Assembly: GCA_002448445.1 (NCBI GenBank)
Contig: DJYC01000069.1
Span: forward strand, 1-61,364
Reading direction: 5' to 3'
Source of the DNA: Treponema sp. UBA6988
GTDB taxonomy: Bacteria; Spirochaetota; Spirochaetia; Treponematales; Treponemataceae
Length of the DNA: 61,364 nucleotides
Shown here: piece by piece, positions 34,783 to 44,109 of the stretch
How positions within the stretch are numbered: the first letter of the stretch is position 1
Layout: every line of letters starts with the position of its first letter
Notes under the pieces: model-generated
What the model was told of the DNA's origin: nothing
Database searches by the model: none
What the model saw: the letters and a program-made list of their open reading frames with translations, nothing else
Translations under genes and position numbers: made by a program

Positions 34783-34812
34783 AGCCCACGCTTAAATAAA
34801 GCAATCTCTAAA

Positions 34813-34860
34813 ACGCCCTTTGCATACAAACCTCCTTGTGCAGAGGGCGGTATTTTTTTT
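34813..34860 (+). terminator. Terminator of the NfnA-GltA operon
   Basis: CGCCCTTTGCA pairs with TGCAGAGGGCG around a 14-nt loop, followed by TAT and eight T. Confidence 0.88.
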
Positions 34861-34910
34861 AGAACCAGACCTACCTGTAAAATTTAGTCCAAAACAAGCA
34901 CATTTTTCCC

Positions 34911-34939
34911 TTGACAAATCCAAATTCACTAATTAGACT
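34911..34939 (+). promoter_or_regulatory. Promoter of the lipoprotein gene
   Basis: Consensus -35 TTGACA, 17-nt spacer, -10 TAGACT, 28 nt upstream of the TTG start and ahead of an AGGAGG Shine-Dalgarno. Confidence 0.65.
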
Positions 34940-34967
34940 TAAAATATATATACTAGGAGGTTCTAAC

Positions 34968-35666
34968 TTGAATTTTTTAAAAAAAGTAATACCCTTATTC
35001 GTTCTTGCAAGCCTTATTTCTTCATGTTCTTCTTCCCAACAGACTGCGGTGAATTATCCGCAGCAAAATTTTATTGACTGGGAAGGCCGTTCTGCAAACG
35101 GAGATGTTCCTGCATGGATAGAACCTGCCCTAAACAATGACTTGGACAACCTTCCGTCTTCACTTCAGCAGAAGCTAAAGAACAAGTATTTTATTGTAAT
35201 CGAATCCCGCCGCGACCGCATGGACAAAACTTCCGATGCAGAGCTAAAGCAGGCTCAGCAGATTGCACAGGCAGACTATATGTCCTGCATAGCCCGCAAC
35301 TTGAACACAGGAATCGATGCCTACTCAAAGGGTAGCCTAACAAACAACCCGGATACAAAGAAGTACCTTCAGGATGCAGCTTCAAATGCAAAATTCAGCG
35401 GATTCAACAAGGTAACGGAAAGCTGGGTTTTGACAAGGTCATACAGCTCAAAGAAAAAGGCAAATGTAGACACATACAAGGTCTTCCAGATTTATGCATG
35501 CGACAAAGGTTCTTGGCAGTCCCAGGCACAAAGCTACATAAAAAATGTCTGTTCCCAGGACACGACCAACGAAAAACTGAACGATGTTTCAAAGCATTCA
35601 AAACAGATTGCAAACATTATCTTGCCTTCAAAAGCAACAATAATAACATCTGTTGACGTAAAATAG
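34968..35666 (+). CDS. Lipoprotein, LPP20-like in outline, unknown function
   Basis: 232 residues from a TTG start, chosen because AGGAGG lies exactly 7 nt upstream; the longer frame begins inside the -35 box. Signal peptide FLKKVIPLFVLASLISSC (lipidated Cys 19). The mature part has VPAWIEPALNNDLDNLPSSL and ESRRDRMDKTSDAELKQAQQIAQADYMSCIARNL, then SWVLTRSYSSKKK...YKVFQIYACDK. The 'W...P.W' start and the 'A..A...A' helix followed by a beta pair recall LPP20/LpoB-like outer membrane lipoproteins, but I cannot confirm a family. Monocistronic between terminators. Confidence 0.75.
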   Translation: MNFLKKVIPLFVLASLISSCSSSQQTAVNYPQQNFIDWEGRSANGDVPAWIEPALNNDLDNLPSSLQQKLKNKYFIVIESRRDRMDKTSDAELKQAQQIAQADYMSCIARNLNTGIDAYSKGSLTNNPDTKKYLQDAASNAKFSGFNKVTESWVLTRSYSSKKKANVDTYKVFQIYACDKGSWQSQAQSYIKNVCSQDTTNEKLNDVSKHSKQIANIILPSKATIITSVDVK

Positions 35667-35688
35667 CCCTAGCGGCAACTAAGACCTC

Positions 35689-35732
35689 CCGCCTTTGACC
35701 GTTTGCGAAACCGTTCATGGGCGGTTTTTTTA
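35689..35732 (+). terminator. Terminator of the lipoprotein gene
   Basis: CCCGCC pairs with GGGCGG; an inner GTTTGCGAAAC hairpin sits in the loop; seven T follow. Confidence 0.75.
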
Positions 35733-35767
35733 TTACGAATGATAAAATCAATATCAAGGAGTTTTTT

Positions 35768-35932
35768 ATGGCAAAACACGAATGCAAGGTATGCGGATAT
35801 GTTTATGATGTAGAAGAGGGCGACAGGGAAAACGGTGTGGCTCCAGGAACAGCATTTGAAGACATACCGGAAAACTGGGCATGTCCAATTTGCGGTGCCA
35901 CAAAGAGTTATTTTGAACAAAAAGAAGAGTAG
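35768..35932 (+). CDS. Rubredoxin
   Basis: A 54-residue electron carrier with one Fe(Cys)4 site: CKVCGY at residues 6-11 and CPICGA at 39-44, with the conserved aromatic residues YVYD and W between. Rubredoxins serve oxygen and peroxide reduction in anaerobes. AAGGAG is 6 nt before the ATG; a longer open frame upstream enters the previous terminator and is not used. Stand-alone; no rubrerythrin or superoxide reductase is adjacent. Confidence 0.97.
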   Translation: MAKHECKVCGYVYDVEEGDRENGVAPGTAFEDIPENWACPICGATKSYFEQKEE

Positions 35933-35957
35933 AAAATTGATTCCCTAATGAAAAAAA

Positions 35958-35996
35958 TGCCGGGTATTTGCAAGAAACTTTCCTGCAAACCCGGCA
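35958..35996. terminator. Bidirectional terminator between rubredoxin and putP
   Basis: TGCCGGGTATTTGCA pairs with TGCAAACCCGGCA (one bulge), flanked by an A-run on the left and TTTT on the right, so it can serve both convergent genes. Confidence 0.85.
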
Positions 35997-36019
35997 CTTT
36001 TATTTTACTACTATTTGTA

Positions 36020-37531
36020 CTAGTCTGCCAATTTCTTGTACTTGTCAAACTCGGCAAGCATTTCAGGATCCTTGTTTTTATCCAGGCAGCTTATAACAAC
36101 AGCCAATACAAGACAAACCAAGAAGCCCGGAAGAATCTCGTAAACATCAAAGATGCCGCCGTGCAGGTTGTGCCATGCAATAACAGTTACAGCACCGCCA
36201 ATGATTCCTGCCACAGCACCCTTTGCAGTTGCATTCCTCCAGAAGAGTGCCAGAAGAACCAAAGGCCCGAATGTTGAGCCGAATCCCGCCCATGCGTAGC
36301 TAACCAGCTTAAAGATAGAACTGGATTCATCAAGCGAAAGGACAAAGGCAACGGCCGCAATGGCAAGAACCGTAATACGGCTTATGCGGACTGTTGTATT
36401 GGCATCAAACTTCTTGTTAAGAAGGGTCTGGCAGCAGTCTTCAGTAAATGCGGATGCCGCAACCAAAAGCTGGCTGTCTGCGGTAGACATAGCCGCTGCA
36501 AGAATTGCGCAGAGGAAAATTCCGCCAATGAATGGCTGGTAAATCTTTGTAATACACTTGATGATTACAGACTCAGAAGCTCCAGCGGAAAGCTGTTCAG
36601 GAAGGAAAACAGTTGCAAAAGCACCAATAGCTACAGCGCCAATGAATGCGATTGTAACCCAAATCATTGCTATTCTGCGGGAAATCTTAATCTCGGCATT
36701 GCTTCTTATACCCATAAAGCGTACAAGAATGTGCGGCATTCCAAAGTAGCCCAATCCCCAGGCAAGGGCAGAAACAATGGAAATTACGCTAAAGTTTTTG
36801 TTGCCAAGGAATTTTTCCCTAAGCTCATTGCCCAATTCTCCGTTTATAGCCTTGTTGCTGAATTCGCTAACCTTTGCAAAAGATTCTGCCGGTCCGCCAA
36901 GGGTAACTGTAACAATGACCAGAGTAATAATAAGGCTTATGAACATAAGCGTACCCTGGATAAAGTCTGTTGTACAAACAGCTCCAAATCCGCCCAAAAG
37001 CGTGTAAAGCAGGATAACCACAGCGCCTATTACAAGACCGCAGATATAGGGCAGTTCAAATACCGTGTTCAAAAGCTTGGCACAGGCAACAAAACCTGAA
37101 GCCGTATAAATTGCAAAGAAGAACATTATGAATATAGAAGAAACCAAAGAAATAAGGCGCTTCTTATCCTTAAACCTGTTGGTAAGGAACTGCGGAATTG
37201 TTATGGAATTTCCACAAGCAATTGAATACTTGCGCAAAGGCTTTGCTACAATCAGCCAGTTAAGGTAAGTTCCAATTTCAAGACCAAGAGCGGTCCAGAA
37301 AGCTTCCTTAATTCCGCCAAGATATGCAAGGCCAGGAAGTCCCATCAAGAGCCAGCCCGACATATCGCTCGCTTCTGCAGAAAGGGCTGTCGTCCAAGGG
37401 CCAAGGTTCCTTCCGCCAAGGAAAAAGTCTTCTGAATTGTTGTTGGTGTTCATCCAGCGGATTCCAACGTAAATCATTAGACCCAAATAAATTACAAACG
37501 CAATTACGTGTTGAATCATTGCACTATCCAT
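36020..37531 (-). CDS. putP: Sodium/proline symporter
   Basis: A sodium-driven proline importer of the SSS family, 503 residues with 12-13 membrane helices. NNSEDFFLGGRNLGPWTTALSAEASDMSGWLLMGLPG (about 31-67) and the Na-site region CAILAAAMSTADSQLLVAASAFTED (about 336-360) are typical of PutP. AGGAG is 6 nt before the ATG. It ends against the bidirectional terminator. Proline specificity is from family similarity. Confidence 0.93.
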   Translation of the reverse strand: MDSAMIQHVIAFVIYLGLMIYVGIRWMNTNNNSEDFFLGGRNLGPWTTALSAEASDMSGWLLMGLPGLAYLGGIKEAFWTALGLEIGTYLNWLIVAKPLRKYSIACGNSITIPQFLTNRFKDKKRLISLVSSIFIMFFFAIYTASGFVACAKLLNTVFELPYICGLVIGAVVILLYTLLGGFGAVCTTDFIQGTLMFISLIITLVIVTVTLGGPAESFAKVSEFSNKAINGELGNELREKFLGNKNFSVISIVSALAWGLGYFGMPHILVRFMGIRSNAEIKISRRIAMIWVTIAFIGAVAIGAFATVFLPEQLSAGASESVIIKCITKIYQPFIGGIFLCAILAAAMSTADSQLLVAASAFTEDCCQTLLNKKFDANTTVRISRITVLAIAAVAFVLSLDESSSIFKLVSYAWAGFGSTFGPLVLLALFWRNATAKGAVAGIIGGAVTVIAWHNLHGGIFDVYEILPGFLVCLVLAVVISCLDKNKDPEMLAEFDKYKKLAD

Positions 37532-37619
37532 GATTTGCTCCTATATGTAATAACATTTTATCCAAAAACGCATAATTATGCAAACAGTGGACTATTATTT
37601 CTCTAAAAAGAAAGCTATT

Positions 37620-38390
37620 TTAATTGCGGAGAATGTCCACCGTATGGGAAGAAGCCCCCAAAAGTTCAGGACGTTCGCAAGTAGACAGGTGGTATTTTAA
37701 AAAGAGCTCAAATTCCTCTTCGTCCATTGCGTTAAGGGTTTGCCGCATGTAGTCAGCAGGGCCGTCGGCGGCAATAATTTTTATGCGCTCAAGCCCAGAC
37801 TTTTTGTTAAGAGCGTCTATGTCTTCAAGTCGGAAATAGGAATAAAGCTGGTCAGGAGAACTTACCGTGTGAAAGTCGGTAGTAAGCTCACCATTTTGCA
37901 GGCATTCTTTTATCTTGTTCTTTTTAAAGCAGTAGGAAATTATGCTGTATTCATTCATAACATAAGCCGCAAAAATTACACCGTCTTTTTTTGTAACACG
38001 GCGAGCCTGGGCAAAAGCCTTAAGCATCTCTTCTTCCGTATGAAGATGGTAAAGCGGGCCGAACAAAAGCGTTATGTCAAATTTTGCGTCGGGAAGAAAG
38101 TGCAGGTCCATGGCGTTTCCAGGCCAGCAGTTTACATTGGCATGCTTTGATTCAAGGACGGCAAGATTGCGCGGAACAAGCTCCACTGCGGTAACATTGT
38201 GCCCCTCGTTTGCAAGTGCAACTGAATAGCGTCCGGTTCCAGCACCAACGTCAAGAATGTTTACATGGCATCCTTCCGGAATAAAATCATGGATGTATTT
38301 TAGCGACGTGGTAAATTCAACAAGACCATGCCTTGTGGTAAGGCGGTGGTCTTCATTGAATTTATTGTAGTATTTTTCTAGGGCAGTCAT
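37620..38390 (-). CDS. Class I SAM-dependent methyltransferase
   Basis: 256 residues with the SAM-binding motif NILDVGAGTGRYSVALANEGHNV (about 43-65), acidic ribose-binding E in VTAVELVPRN, and motif IV/V region DITLLFGPLYHLHTEEEM. The GPLYHL pattern is common in small-molecule or uncharacterised methyltransferases. It starts 2 nt after the response regulator stop without its own Shine-Dalgarno, so it is probably translated by coupling and belongs to the kinase operon. Substrate unknown. Confidence 0.85.
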   Translation of the reverse strand: MTALEKYYNKFNEDHRLTTRHGLVEFTTSLKYIHDFIPEGCHVNILDVGAGTGRYSVALANEGHNVTAVELVPRNLAVLESKHANVNCWPGNAMDLHFLPDAKFDITLLFGPLYHLHTEEEMLKAFAQARRVTKKDGVIFAAYVMNEYSIISYCFKKNKIKECLQNGELTTDFHTVSSPDQLYSYFRLEDIDALNKKSGLERIKIIAADGPADYMRQTLNAMDEEEFELFLKYHLSTCERPELLGASSHTVDILRN

Positions 38391-38392
38391 GA

Positions 38393-39346
38393 TTATTCGT
38401 CTTTTGGAAGATCAGACTGGGGAATGTCGGAAGCAGGAATATCTGATTTCGGCAGGTCGGACGAAGGAATGTCGGCTCCGGGAAGATCGCTCTTGTATTC
38501 TGCATTTTCTTCTGCGTTGTTAGCATTTTTCTTTTCTTTTTCCGCAAAGAAATCCTTTATATTCTGAACAAGAATTGCCGGCGGTTTTGTCTTTAAAAGA
38601 TAAGCATCCGGTCCTGCCTGCAAAACTTCCATAACAGTTTTTTTGTCATCCTTGGAAGTAAGGAAAATAATCGGAATATGGGCAGTTGAAGGCTCCGAGC
38701 GCATAATCTGGAAGACTTCCAAGCCAGAAAGAACAGGCATTTCGTAATCCAAAAGAATAAGCTCAACAGTGCGCCTCTTTAAAAGAGAAACCGCATTCAT
38801 GCCGGAGTTTACCGCAAACACGTTGAATTCCTTTGTAAACCACCGCTCCATTGCCTTTAAATAAGTGCTGTCGTCATCAACAAGCAAAAGGGTGTGCTTT
38901 TTTGGATCAAGGTGCTCGGACTTTACCAGATTTTCCGGGGTATACTCATAGCTGTAGCCCGCAGACAAAAGCTGTATCTGCTTTATCATCTCCATAGAAT
39001 TTACCGGGCGCTCAAAGGCATAGGCTACAAGGTTCTTGGGAATAAATTTATAGGCTGCGCTAATCTCTATGGAATTTCCCACAAGATACAAATGCCTTGT
39101 AATGTTTGGTTCCGAAACAAGTTTTTCAAGGCAGGGAAAAAGCGTGTCGTACTTATCCTCATAGTCTTCAAGGTAGACAATAAAAATCGGGGGCAAATTG
39201 TCGTTGCGCTTAAGGTACATGATTTCTTCCGCATTGGGATTGATGGGAACAACGTCAAAACCGCCGCCATTCAGGCTCTTGATTAGGGCCTTGAGCAAAA
39301 AACTGTGGGCATCTTTTGTTATAAGCAATATCTGTCTTTTATCCAT
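38393..39346 (-). CDS. Response regulator with two receiver-like domains and a pentapeptide-period tail
   Basis: 317 residues. The N-terminal part (about 1-130) is a receiver-like fold without an obvious phospho-acceptor. The second receiver (about 150-270) has LLLVDDDSTYLKAM, ELILLDYEMPVLSGLEVF with the acceptor Asp, FLTSKDD and the K in LLKTKP. The last 32 residues (286-317) are six units of (S/A)D(L/I)Px plus DE, a striking acidic repeat. No DNA-binding output domain. It lies between the hybrid kinase (9-nt gap) and the methyltransferase (2-nt gap), so it is very likely the kinase's partner. GGGAG precedes the ATG. Confidence 0.85.
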   Translation of the reverse strand: MDKRQILLITKDAHSFLLKALIKSLNGGGFDVVPINPNAEEIMYLKRNDNLPPIFIVYLEDYEDKYDTLFPCLEKLVSEPNITRHLYLVGNSIEISAAYKFIPKNLVAYAFERPVNSMEMIKQIQLLSAGYSYEYTPENLVKSEHLDPKKHTLLLVDDDSTYLKAMERWFTKEFNVFAVNSGMNAVSLLKRRTVELILLDYEMPVLSGLEVFQIMRSEPSTAHIPIIFLTSKDDKKTVMEVLQAGPDAYLLKTKPPAILVQNIKDFFAEKEKKNANNAEENAEYKSDLPGADIPSSDLPKSDIPASDIPQSDLPKDE

Positions 39347-39355
39347 AATATCTCC

Positions 39356-41905
39356 CTATTCGTCAATTAAAATATTTGAGAGGCTGTCCAAACTTTCTTT
39401 GTTTGCCGCCTCCAGTATTTCTGCAAAAAAATTCTTCTTGCTTTCTGGAATCTTATAAGTCTTTAGTTCCCCAATAACATTCTTTATGGAATCAAAGTCT
39501 GCGGATTGGGCATATTCTTTTAACGCCTCAATCACGGCTTTGTATGTTTCCCCATCAAATTCCCTGGTTGGCTCCTGAGGAATTTCCTTTTCTTCTGCAA
39601 AATCAGTCTTCCCGCTCTCTTCTTTCTGGAATTCCAAATCTGCATCCCCGGCCATGTCCGCAATAAGCTTTAAGTTTAATTTATAACTTCGATAGAGTTT
39701 TAGCAAGTCAGAAGTCTTGTTTTCTATTTCGTTGACCAATTTTTTGTCGCCGCATTGTTCAAGGAATGCCGCAAACCGGGAAAGTTCGGTCGCACCGATA
39801 AGGCGGGAAGAACTCTTTAGCGCATGAACCTGAATCGTATAATTCTTCCAGTCCTGCCTGTTTTTGTAAAGCTCTATGAGATTGGACTTTTCTTCTATAG
39901 TTCTGTAGTACTCGGCAACAGCAGTCTTTAGAACGTCAATATCACCGCAGTTTGCAATTGCAGCACGTGCATCCATACCTGCAGTCTTACAGCAGTTTGC
40001 AAAGAAAATCCTGTCGGCAATGGAAGCATTGTCCGCCACCGAGTATTCCTGGGGTTCAGAAGAACTTTCCTGCTTTTCTTCTTCAACAGAAGAAGAGTCC
40101 TCCACCTTCTGAATTTTTGCCTTGTCTATATAGGAAACCAAAAGAGACTCAAGCTTTGCATAGTCAACAGGCTTGGAAAGATAGTCAACAAATCCCTCCT
40201 GTAAATACAGTTCCCTTGCACCGGCAATGGCATTTGCCGTTAGGGCTATGCAGGGTGCCTTCCAAGAGGCATTGTGGGGTAGCCTTTGCATGGCATGAAG
40301 GGTTTCAATTCCATCCATGACAGGCATTCGGTGGTCTATAAAAATCACATCGTAAACGTTTTTCTTTACTTTCTCCAGGGCTTCCTCCCCGCTAAGAACA
40401 CAATCTATCTTTATCTGCGTCTTTTTCAAGAGCCCCTGAATTACGCTAAGGTTGATTTTCATGTCGTCAATGACAAGAATGCTTGCGTCCGGTGCGTGGA
40501 AAGTTTCTCTGTACTTAGGCTGAACCTCGTTAAGCGTTGCAATGCGGGCCTGAAAATTGCCTATGGGAAGAGGAGACGTGATTTCCTGCTGCAAATTGAA
40601 CCAGAACCTTGAGCCTTTGCCGTATTCACTCTTTACATAAAGCGTTGAGCCCATCTTTTCCAAGAGGCCCATGACTATGGACATGCCAAGGCCGGTTCCC
40701 TCAACCGTGCGGTGCTGGGGTTCGTCTATGCGCCTGAAAGCTGTAAAGAGCTTGGGAATATCTTCTTCCTTTATGCCTATGCCGGTATCCGTTACCTCAA
40801 TCTTTAGCAGAATGCTCTTCTCGCTTATGGAATCCCAGCCCACCTTAAAGGTAACAGAGCCTTCGTTCGTATACTTAATGCCGTTGGTGAGCATGTTCAT
40901 AATGCACTGCTTGATTCTGATTTCATCCCCGTAAAGAGAATTTGGAATCGTGGGGTCAACAATCAGGTTCAACTCAAGGTTTTTTGCCCTGGCGCGAGGT
41001 GTGAGCATGTTCATCAAATCGTTAATCATGGCATCAAGGCTGTAGACACCGTTTATAATGTCCATGCGGTTGGCTTCTATTTTTGAAAAATCAAGTATGT
41101 CGTTGACAAGCGAAAGCAGGGTCTTGCCGGAAACCTTCACGTCTTCCGCATAGTGAAGTATGTTCTTTTCCGTAGATTCGCGAATAATCATCTCGTTAAG
41201 GCCGAGCATTGCATTTATAGGCGTGCGGATTTCGTGCGACATGTTGGCAAGGAAGGTGGACTTTGCCTCGTTCTTGGCCTTCATAACCTCCAGGTCCTTG
41301 TCCATCTTGTGAGACTTCATGTCCATGTAGCGCAGCTGGGAATTCCGCGTAGTGTTTCCGATGATGGTTCCTATTACAAAGGCAATGGTCGTGTTCATCA
41401 GGTCCATCAGGAAAAAGTATTTTGTCTTAAAAAGAAATGAAAGGACCAGCGCGAAAATCCACCATATTAAATTCATAAGGGTAAGATTACGCCGTCTTTC
41501 TATAAAAATGACCGGAATGATTACAAGGTAGCACAAAAACATCGTGTAGGGACTGTCGTGCAGGCTTAGCAGGTTAAAAATAATGTCAAAGGTATAGAGT
41601 ACGAAAATAAAAATGTACACGAAAGGCACCGAATTGTCGTGCAAGATTTTTTTCTTTAGCCGGCAAAGCAGGTAAATCACGGAAAAGTTAAAAAAGTAAG
41701 CGGCAAAAAGAATCCTGTAAATGGTTCTTGTATATAAATTGGAAAAAATGGAAATAACCAGCAAGCCGAACAGGATTATGCTGTATATAAGCGTAAAACT
41801 TCTGAGAGTATTGTAATTGTATTTTTTAACGACATCCTTGTTCAAGTCCAGGAGCTTTTGCCCATCCTGCCCCTGAAGCCTAAAAAGCCGCTTAAAAAAG
41901 TCCAT
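39356..41905 (-). CDS. Membrane hybrid histidine kinase with receiver and Hpt domains
   Basis: 849 residues. Six membrane helices at about 33-185 without a large external domain. HisKA has STFLANMSHEIRTPINAM (His 224), the ATPase has N box, DTGIGIKEEDIPKLF and GTGLGMSIVMGLLEKMG. The receiver at about 485-600 has LVIDDMKINLSV and VIFIDHRMPVMDG. The Hpt has VHALKSSSRLIGA. A 90-residue C-terminal extension follows. This is a full phosphorelay in one chain, passing phosphate to the response regulator encoded directly after it. The signal is unknown; the membrane bundle itself may sense. Confidence 0.93.
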   Translation of the reverse strand: MDFFKRLFRLQGQDGQKLLDLNKDVVKKYNYNTLRSFTLIYSIILFGLLVISIFSNLYTRTIYRILFAAYFFNFSVIYLLCRLKKKILHDNSVPFVYIFIFVLYTFDIIFNLLSLHDSPYTMFLCYLVIIPVIFIERRRNLTLMNLIWWIFALVLSFLFKTKYFFLMDLMNTTIAFVIGTIIGNTTRNSQLRYMDMKSHKMDKDLEVMKAKNEAKSTFLANMSHEIRTPINAMLGLNEMIIRESTEKNILHYAEDVKVSGKTLLSLVNDILDFSKIEANRMDIINGVYSLDAMINDLMNMLTPRARAKNLELNLIVDPTIPNSLYGDEIRIKQCIMNMLTNGIKYTNEGSVTFKVGWDSISEKSILLKIEVTDTGIGIKEEDIPKLFTAFRRIDEPQHRTVEGTGLGMSIVMGLLEKMGSTLYVKSEYGKGSRFWFNLQQEITSPLPIGNFQARIATLNEVQPKYRETFHAPDASILVIDDMKINLSVIQGLLKKTQIKIDCVLSGEEALEKVKKNVYDVIFIDHRMPVMDGIETLHAMQRLPHNASWKAPCIALTANAIAGARELYLQEGFVDYLSKPVDYAKLESLLVSYIDKAKIQKVEDSSSVEEEKQESSSEPQEYSVADNASIADRIFFANCCKTAGMDARAAIANCGDIDVLKTAVAEYYRTIEEKSNLIELYKNRQDWKNYTIQVHALKSSSRLIGATELSRFAAFLEQCGDKKLVNEIENKTSDLLKLYRSYKLNLKLIADMAGDADLEFQKEESGKTDFAEEKEIPQEPTREFDGETYKAVIEALKEYAQSADFDSIKNVIGELKTYKIPESKKNFFAEILEAANKESLDSLSNILIDE

Positions 41906-41973
41906 AGATATATTATAGATAAGAAAATCAAATTTCTCAACTCTTTTGTTTAATTTAAATATTTATTTAATAT

Positions 41974-42076
41974 TGCGGCGCTTTATTCTGCAAAGGGCTT
42001 TCCGGGGTTCCGCGGGGCCCTACCCGCTCCATTGCCTACGGCAACGGCTACGCCGCCCCTCCAATCCCGGCCGTGC
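41974..42076. repeat. GC-rich composite intergenic element, copy F
   Basis: Core CTTTCCGGGGTTCCGCGGGG with CCCGCTCCATTGCC, the hairpin GGCAACGGCTACGCCGCC and CCCCTCCAATCCCGGCC. It lies between the kinase start and the alanine symporter end. The 60-codon frame over it is repeat-derived. Confidence 0.8.
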
Positions 42077-42173
42077 CTCATTTTGCGAAAGTTTTGTATC
42101 CTTTGCAAAGAAAAAAGGCCCTGCACCATGATTTCCACGGTACAAGGCCTAATTTTAATTTGAAAAGCTAAAA

Positions 42174-43577
42174 TTACTGCTTTTTAGCAAAGAAATCCTT
42201 GGAAAGCTTTGCAATAACGCCAACCAGGGCAATAAGACAAATACAGTTTGGAATTGCCATAAGCGCGTTAAAGATATCTGCAATTGTCCAAACCTGGCTT
42301 ATGGTCATGTAGGGGCCAATAAATACTGCAAGGATGTAGAGCCAGCGGTAAACCTTTACAACGCCCATCTTGCCGCCTGAAAGGTATTCAATGCAGCGCT
42401 CGCTGTAGTAGTCCCAGCCCAAGATTGTGGTAAAGCCAAAGAGTACCAGGCTTACCATAAGAACAAAACCGGTGAATGTGTTTCCAAAGGGAAGAAGAGC
42501 CTTAAAAGCAGCATCCGTTACGGCATAGCCCGTAAGACCAATGTCGTAGGAACCAGCAATAACGATTGCAAGCCCCGTAATCGTACAAATGATAATTGTG
42601 TCAAAGAAAGTTCCAGTCATTGAAATAATGGCCTGCTGAACCGGATCCTTTACCTGTGCCGCAGAAGCCGCAATTGGAGCGGAACCAAGACCTGCCTCGT
42701 TGGAGAAAATACCGCGGGCAATACCCTTCTGCATTGCAATAAGCATAAAGCCAAAGGCACCGCCTACAACCTGGTCAAGGCCGAATGCTCCGCGGAAAAT
42801 CTTTACGAATGCACCTGGAATGGCTGTAGCATTTGTTACAAGGATAATAATTCCAAAGATAAAGTAGAGGATGGCCATAAAAGGAACTATGTAAGTTGCA
42901 ACCTTGGAAATGCGCTTAAGACCACCAATGATGATAAGGGCAACAAAGATAGCAACCACCAAAGAAGAAATTACCGTTGCATAGGTGTAGTTTATTCCAA
43001 AGAGGCGGAAGGCAATGTTTTTTCCTTCGCTGTCAAAGAAGGTGTTTATTGCGCTGGAAATGCTGTTCACCTGGCTGAATGTTCCAATTCCAAAAAGGCC
43101 TACCAGAGTACCAAAAAGGGCAAAGAGGATAGCAAGCCACTTCCAGTTCTTGCCCATACCCTTTTCTATGGCATAGAAGGCACCGCCCAAAATGTGGCCG
43201 TCGCTCTTCTGCTCGCGGTAATGGATTGCAACAAGACATTCGGCATATTTTGTTGCCATACCAAGCAGGGCTGCAACCCACATCCAGAACAAAGCTCCAG
43301 GACCACCGGCAACCAAAGCCGTTGCAACGCCTACGATATTACCTGTACCGATTGTTGCGGAAAGAGCCGTACACAAAGCGCCAAAAGAAGAAACTTCACC
43401 CTTTTCTCCGTCTGGCTTACGGAACATAGTCCTGAGCGCGTAGCCCAGCTTCCTGAACTGCAACCCCTTTAGGCTTATTGTAAGCAAGAGGCCAGTTCCC
43501 AAGATGATGACCATAGTTGGGATTCCCCAGACACCCCAAGTACTGTTGTCCAGGAAATCAAGAACCTGATTAAACAT
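42174..43577 (-). CDS. Sodium:alanine symporter (AGCS family)
   Basis: Imports alanine or glycine with sodium. 467 residues with about 11 helices. The AGCS signature GGPGALFWMWVAALLGMATKYAECLVAIHYRE lies at about 90-121; TALSATIGTGNIVGVATAL, IFSNEAGLGSAPIAAS and TILGWDYYSERCIEYL are family motifs. AGGAG precedes the ATG. It begins 27 nt after a stand-alone receiver gene, which may be cotranscribed. Confidence 0.94.
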   Translation of the reverse strand: MFNQVLDFLDNSTWGVWGIPTMVIILGTGLLLTISLKGLQFRKLGYALRTMFRKPDGEKGEVSSFGALCTALSATIGTGNIVGVATALVAGGPGALFWMWVAALLGMATKYAECLVAIHYREQKSDGHILGGAFYAIEKGMGKNWKWLAILFALFGTLVGLFGIGTFSQVNSISSAINTFFDSEGKNIAFRLFGINYTYATVISSLVVAIFVALIIIGGLKRISKVATYIVPFMAILYFIFGIIILVTNATAIPGAFVKIFRGAFGLDQVVGGAFGFMLIAMQKGIARGIFSNEAGLGSAPIAASAAQVKDPVQQAIISMTGTFFDTIIICTITGLAIVIAGSYDIGLTGYAVTDAAFKALLPFGNTFTGFVLMVSLVLFGFTTILGWDYYSERCIEYLSGGKMGVVKVYRWLYILAVFIGPYMTISQVWTIADIFNALMAIPNCICLIALVGVIAKLSKDFFAKKQ

Positions 43578-43604
43578 TTTATTCTCCTATTTTATTTTTG
43601 TTTA

Positions 43605-44048
43605 TTAAATTTTCTTTTCCAATGGATTTCCGCCGTTAATCAAAAGGCTAACAGATTCCTTTGTTGCAGGCTTTAGAATATAGCTGTCCATTCCTGCAAC
43701 GGCACACTGCTCAAGAATGTCTTCGCTGTCGTCTACCGTAAGGGCAGATATGTTAACAAATTTGGCATCCCTGCGCGGCATGTTGCGGATAAGTTTTGAT
43801 GCCGCCAAACCATCTGTGCCGGGCATGTGCAAATCCATAAAAATCAATCCGTAAGTTCCGTCTTCGCTTTCCGAGAACTTTTTAAGGCATTCTTCCCCGC
43901 CAGAAGCAGTATCTACCTGGTAGCCCAGTTCCTTCAGCAAGCCGGCCATTACTTCCATGTTGATTTTGTTGTCGTCCACAACCAAAATGCGCTTGCCGCT
44001 CAAATTTATTGCCGGAGCCAAAACCGGGCCTTCGTCTTTATTTTCCAT
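43605..44048 (-). CDS. Stand-alone receiver domain protein (CheY-like)
   Basis: 147 residues: a 15-residue leader, then one receiver (KRILVVDDNKINMEVMAG, YGLIFMDLHMPGTDG with the acceptor Asp, NISALTVDD, K in ILKPATKES). It resembles the receivers attached to hybrid kinases (DDNKIN pattern) more than CheY, so it may take phosphate from a hybrid kinase elsewhere. ATG at 44048 has GGAGG 5 nt upstream, preferred over the ATG that overlaps that Shine-Dalgarno. Between the flavoprotein (61-nt gap) and the alanine symporter (27-nt gap). Confidence 0.88.
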   Translation of the reverse strand: MENKDEGPVLAPAINLSGKRILVVDDNKINMEVMAGLLKELGYQVDTASGGEECLKKFSESEDGTYGLIFMDLHMPGTDGLAASKLIRNMPRRDAKFVNISALTVDDSEDILEQCAVAGMDSYILKPATKESVSLLINGGNPLEKKI

Positions 44049-44109
44049 TATATCCTCCATCAGCTCTAGCTGCTATGATTATACTACGATATACAACTTT
44101 TTTTCAACT

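Noticed and set aside
41946..42131. 61-codon ORF containing AFRGSAGPYPLHC
   Set aside because: It covers repeat copy F. The sequence type is a repeat artefact and not a gene.
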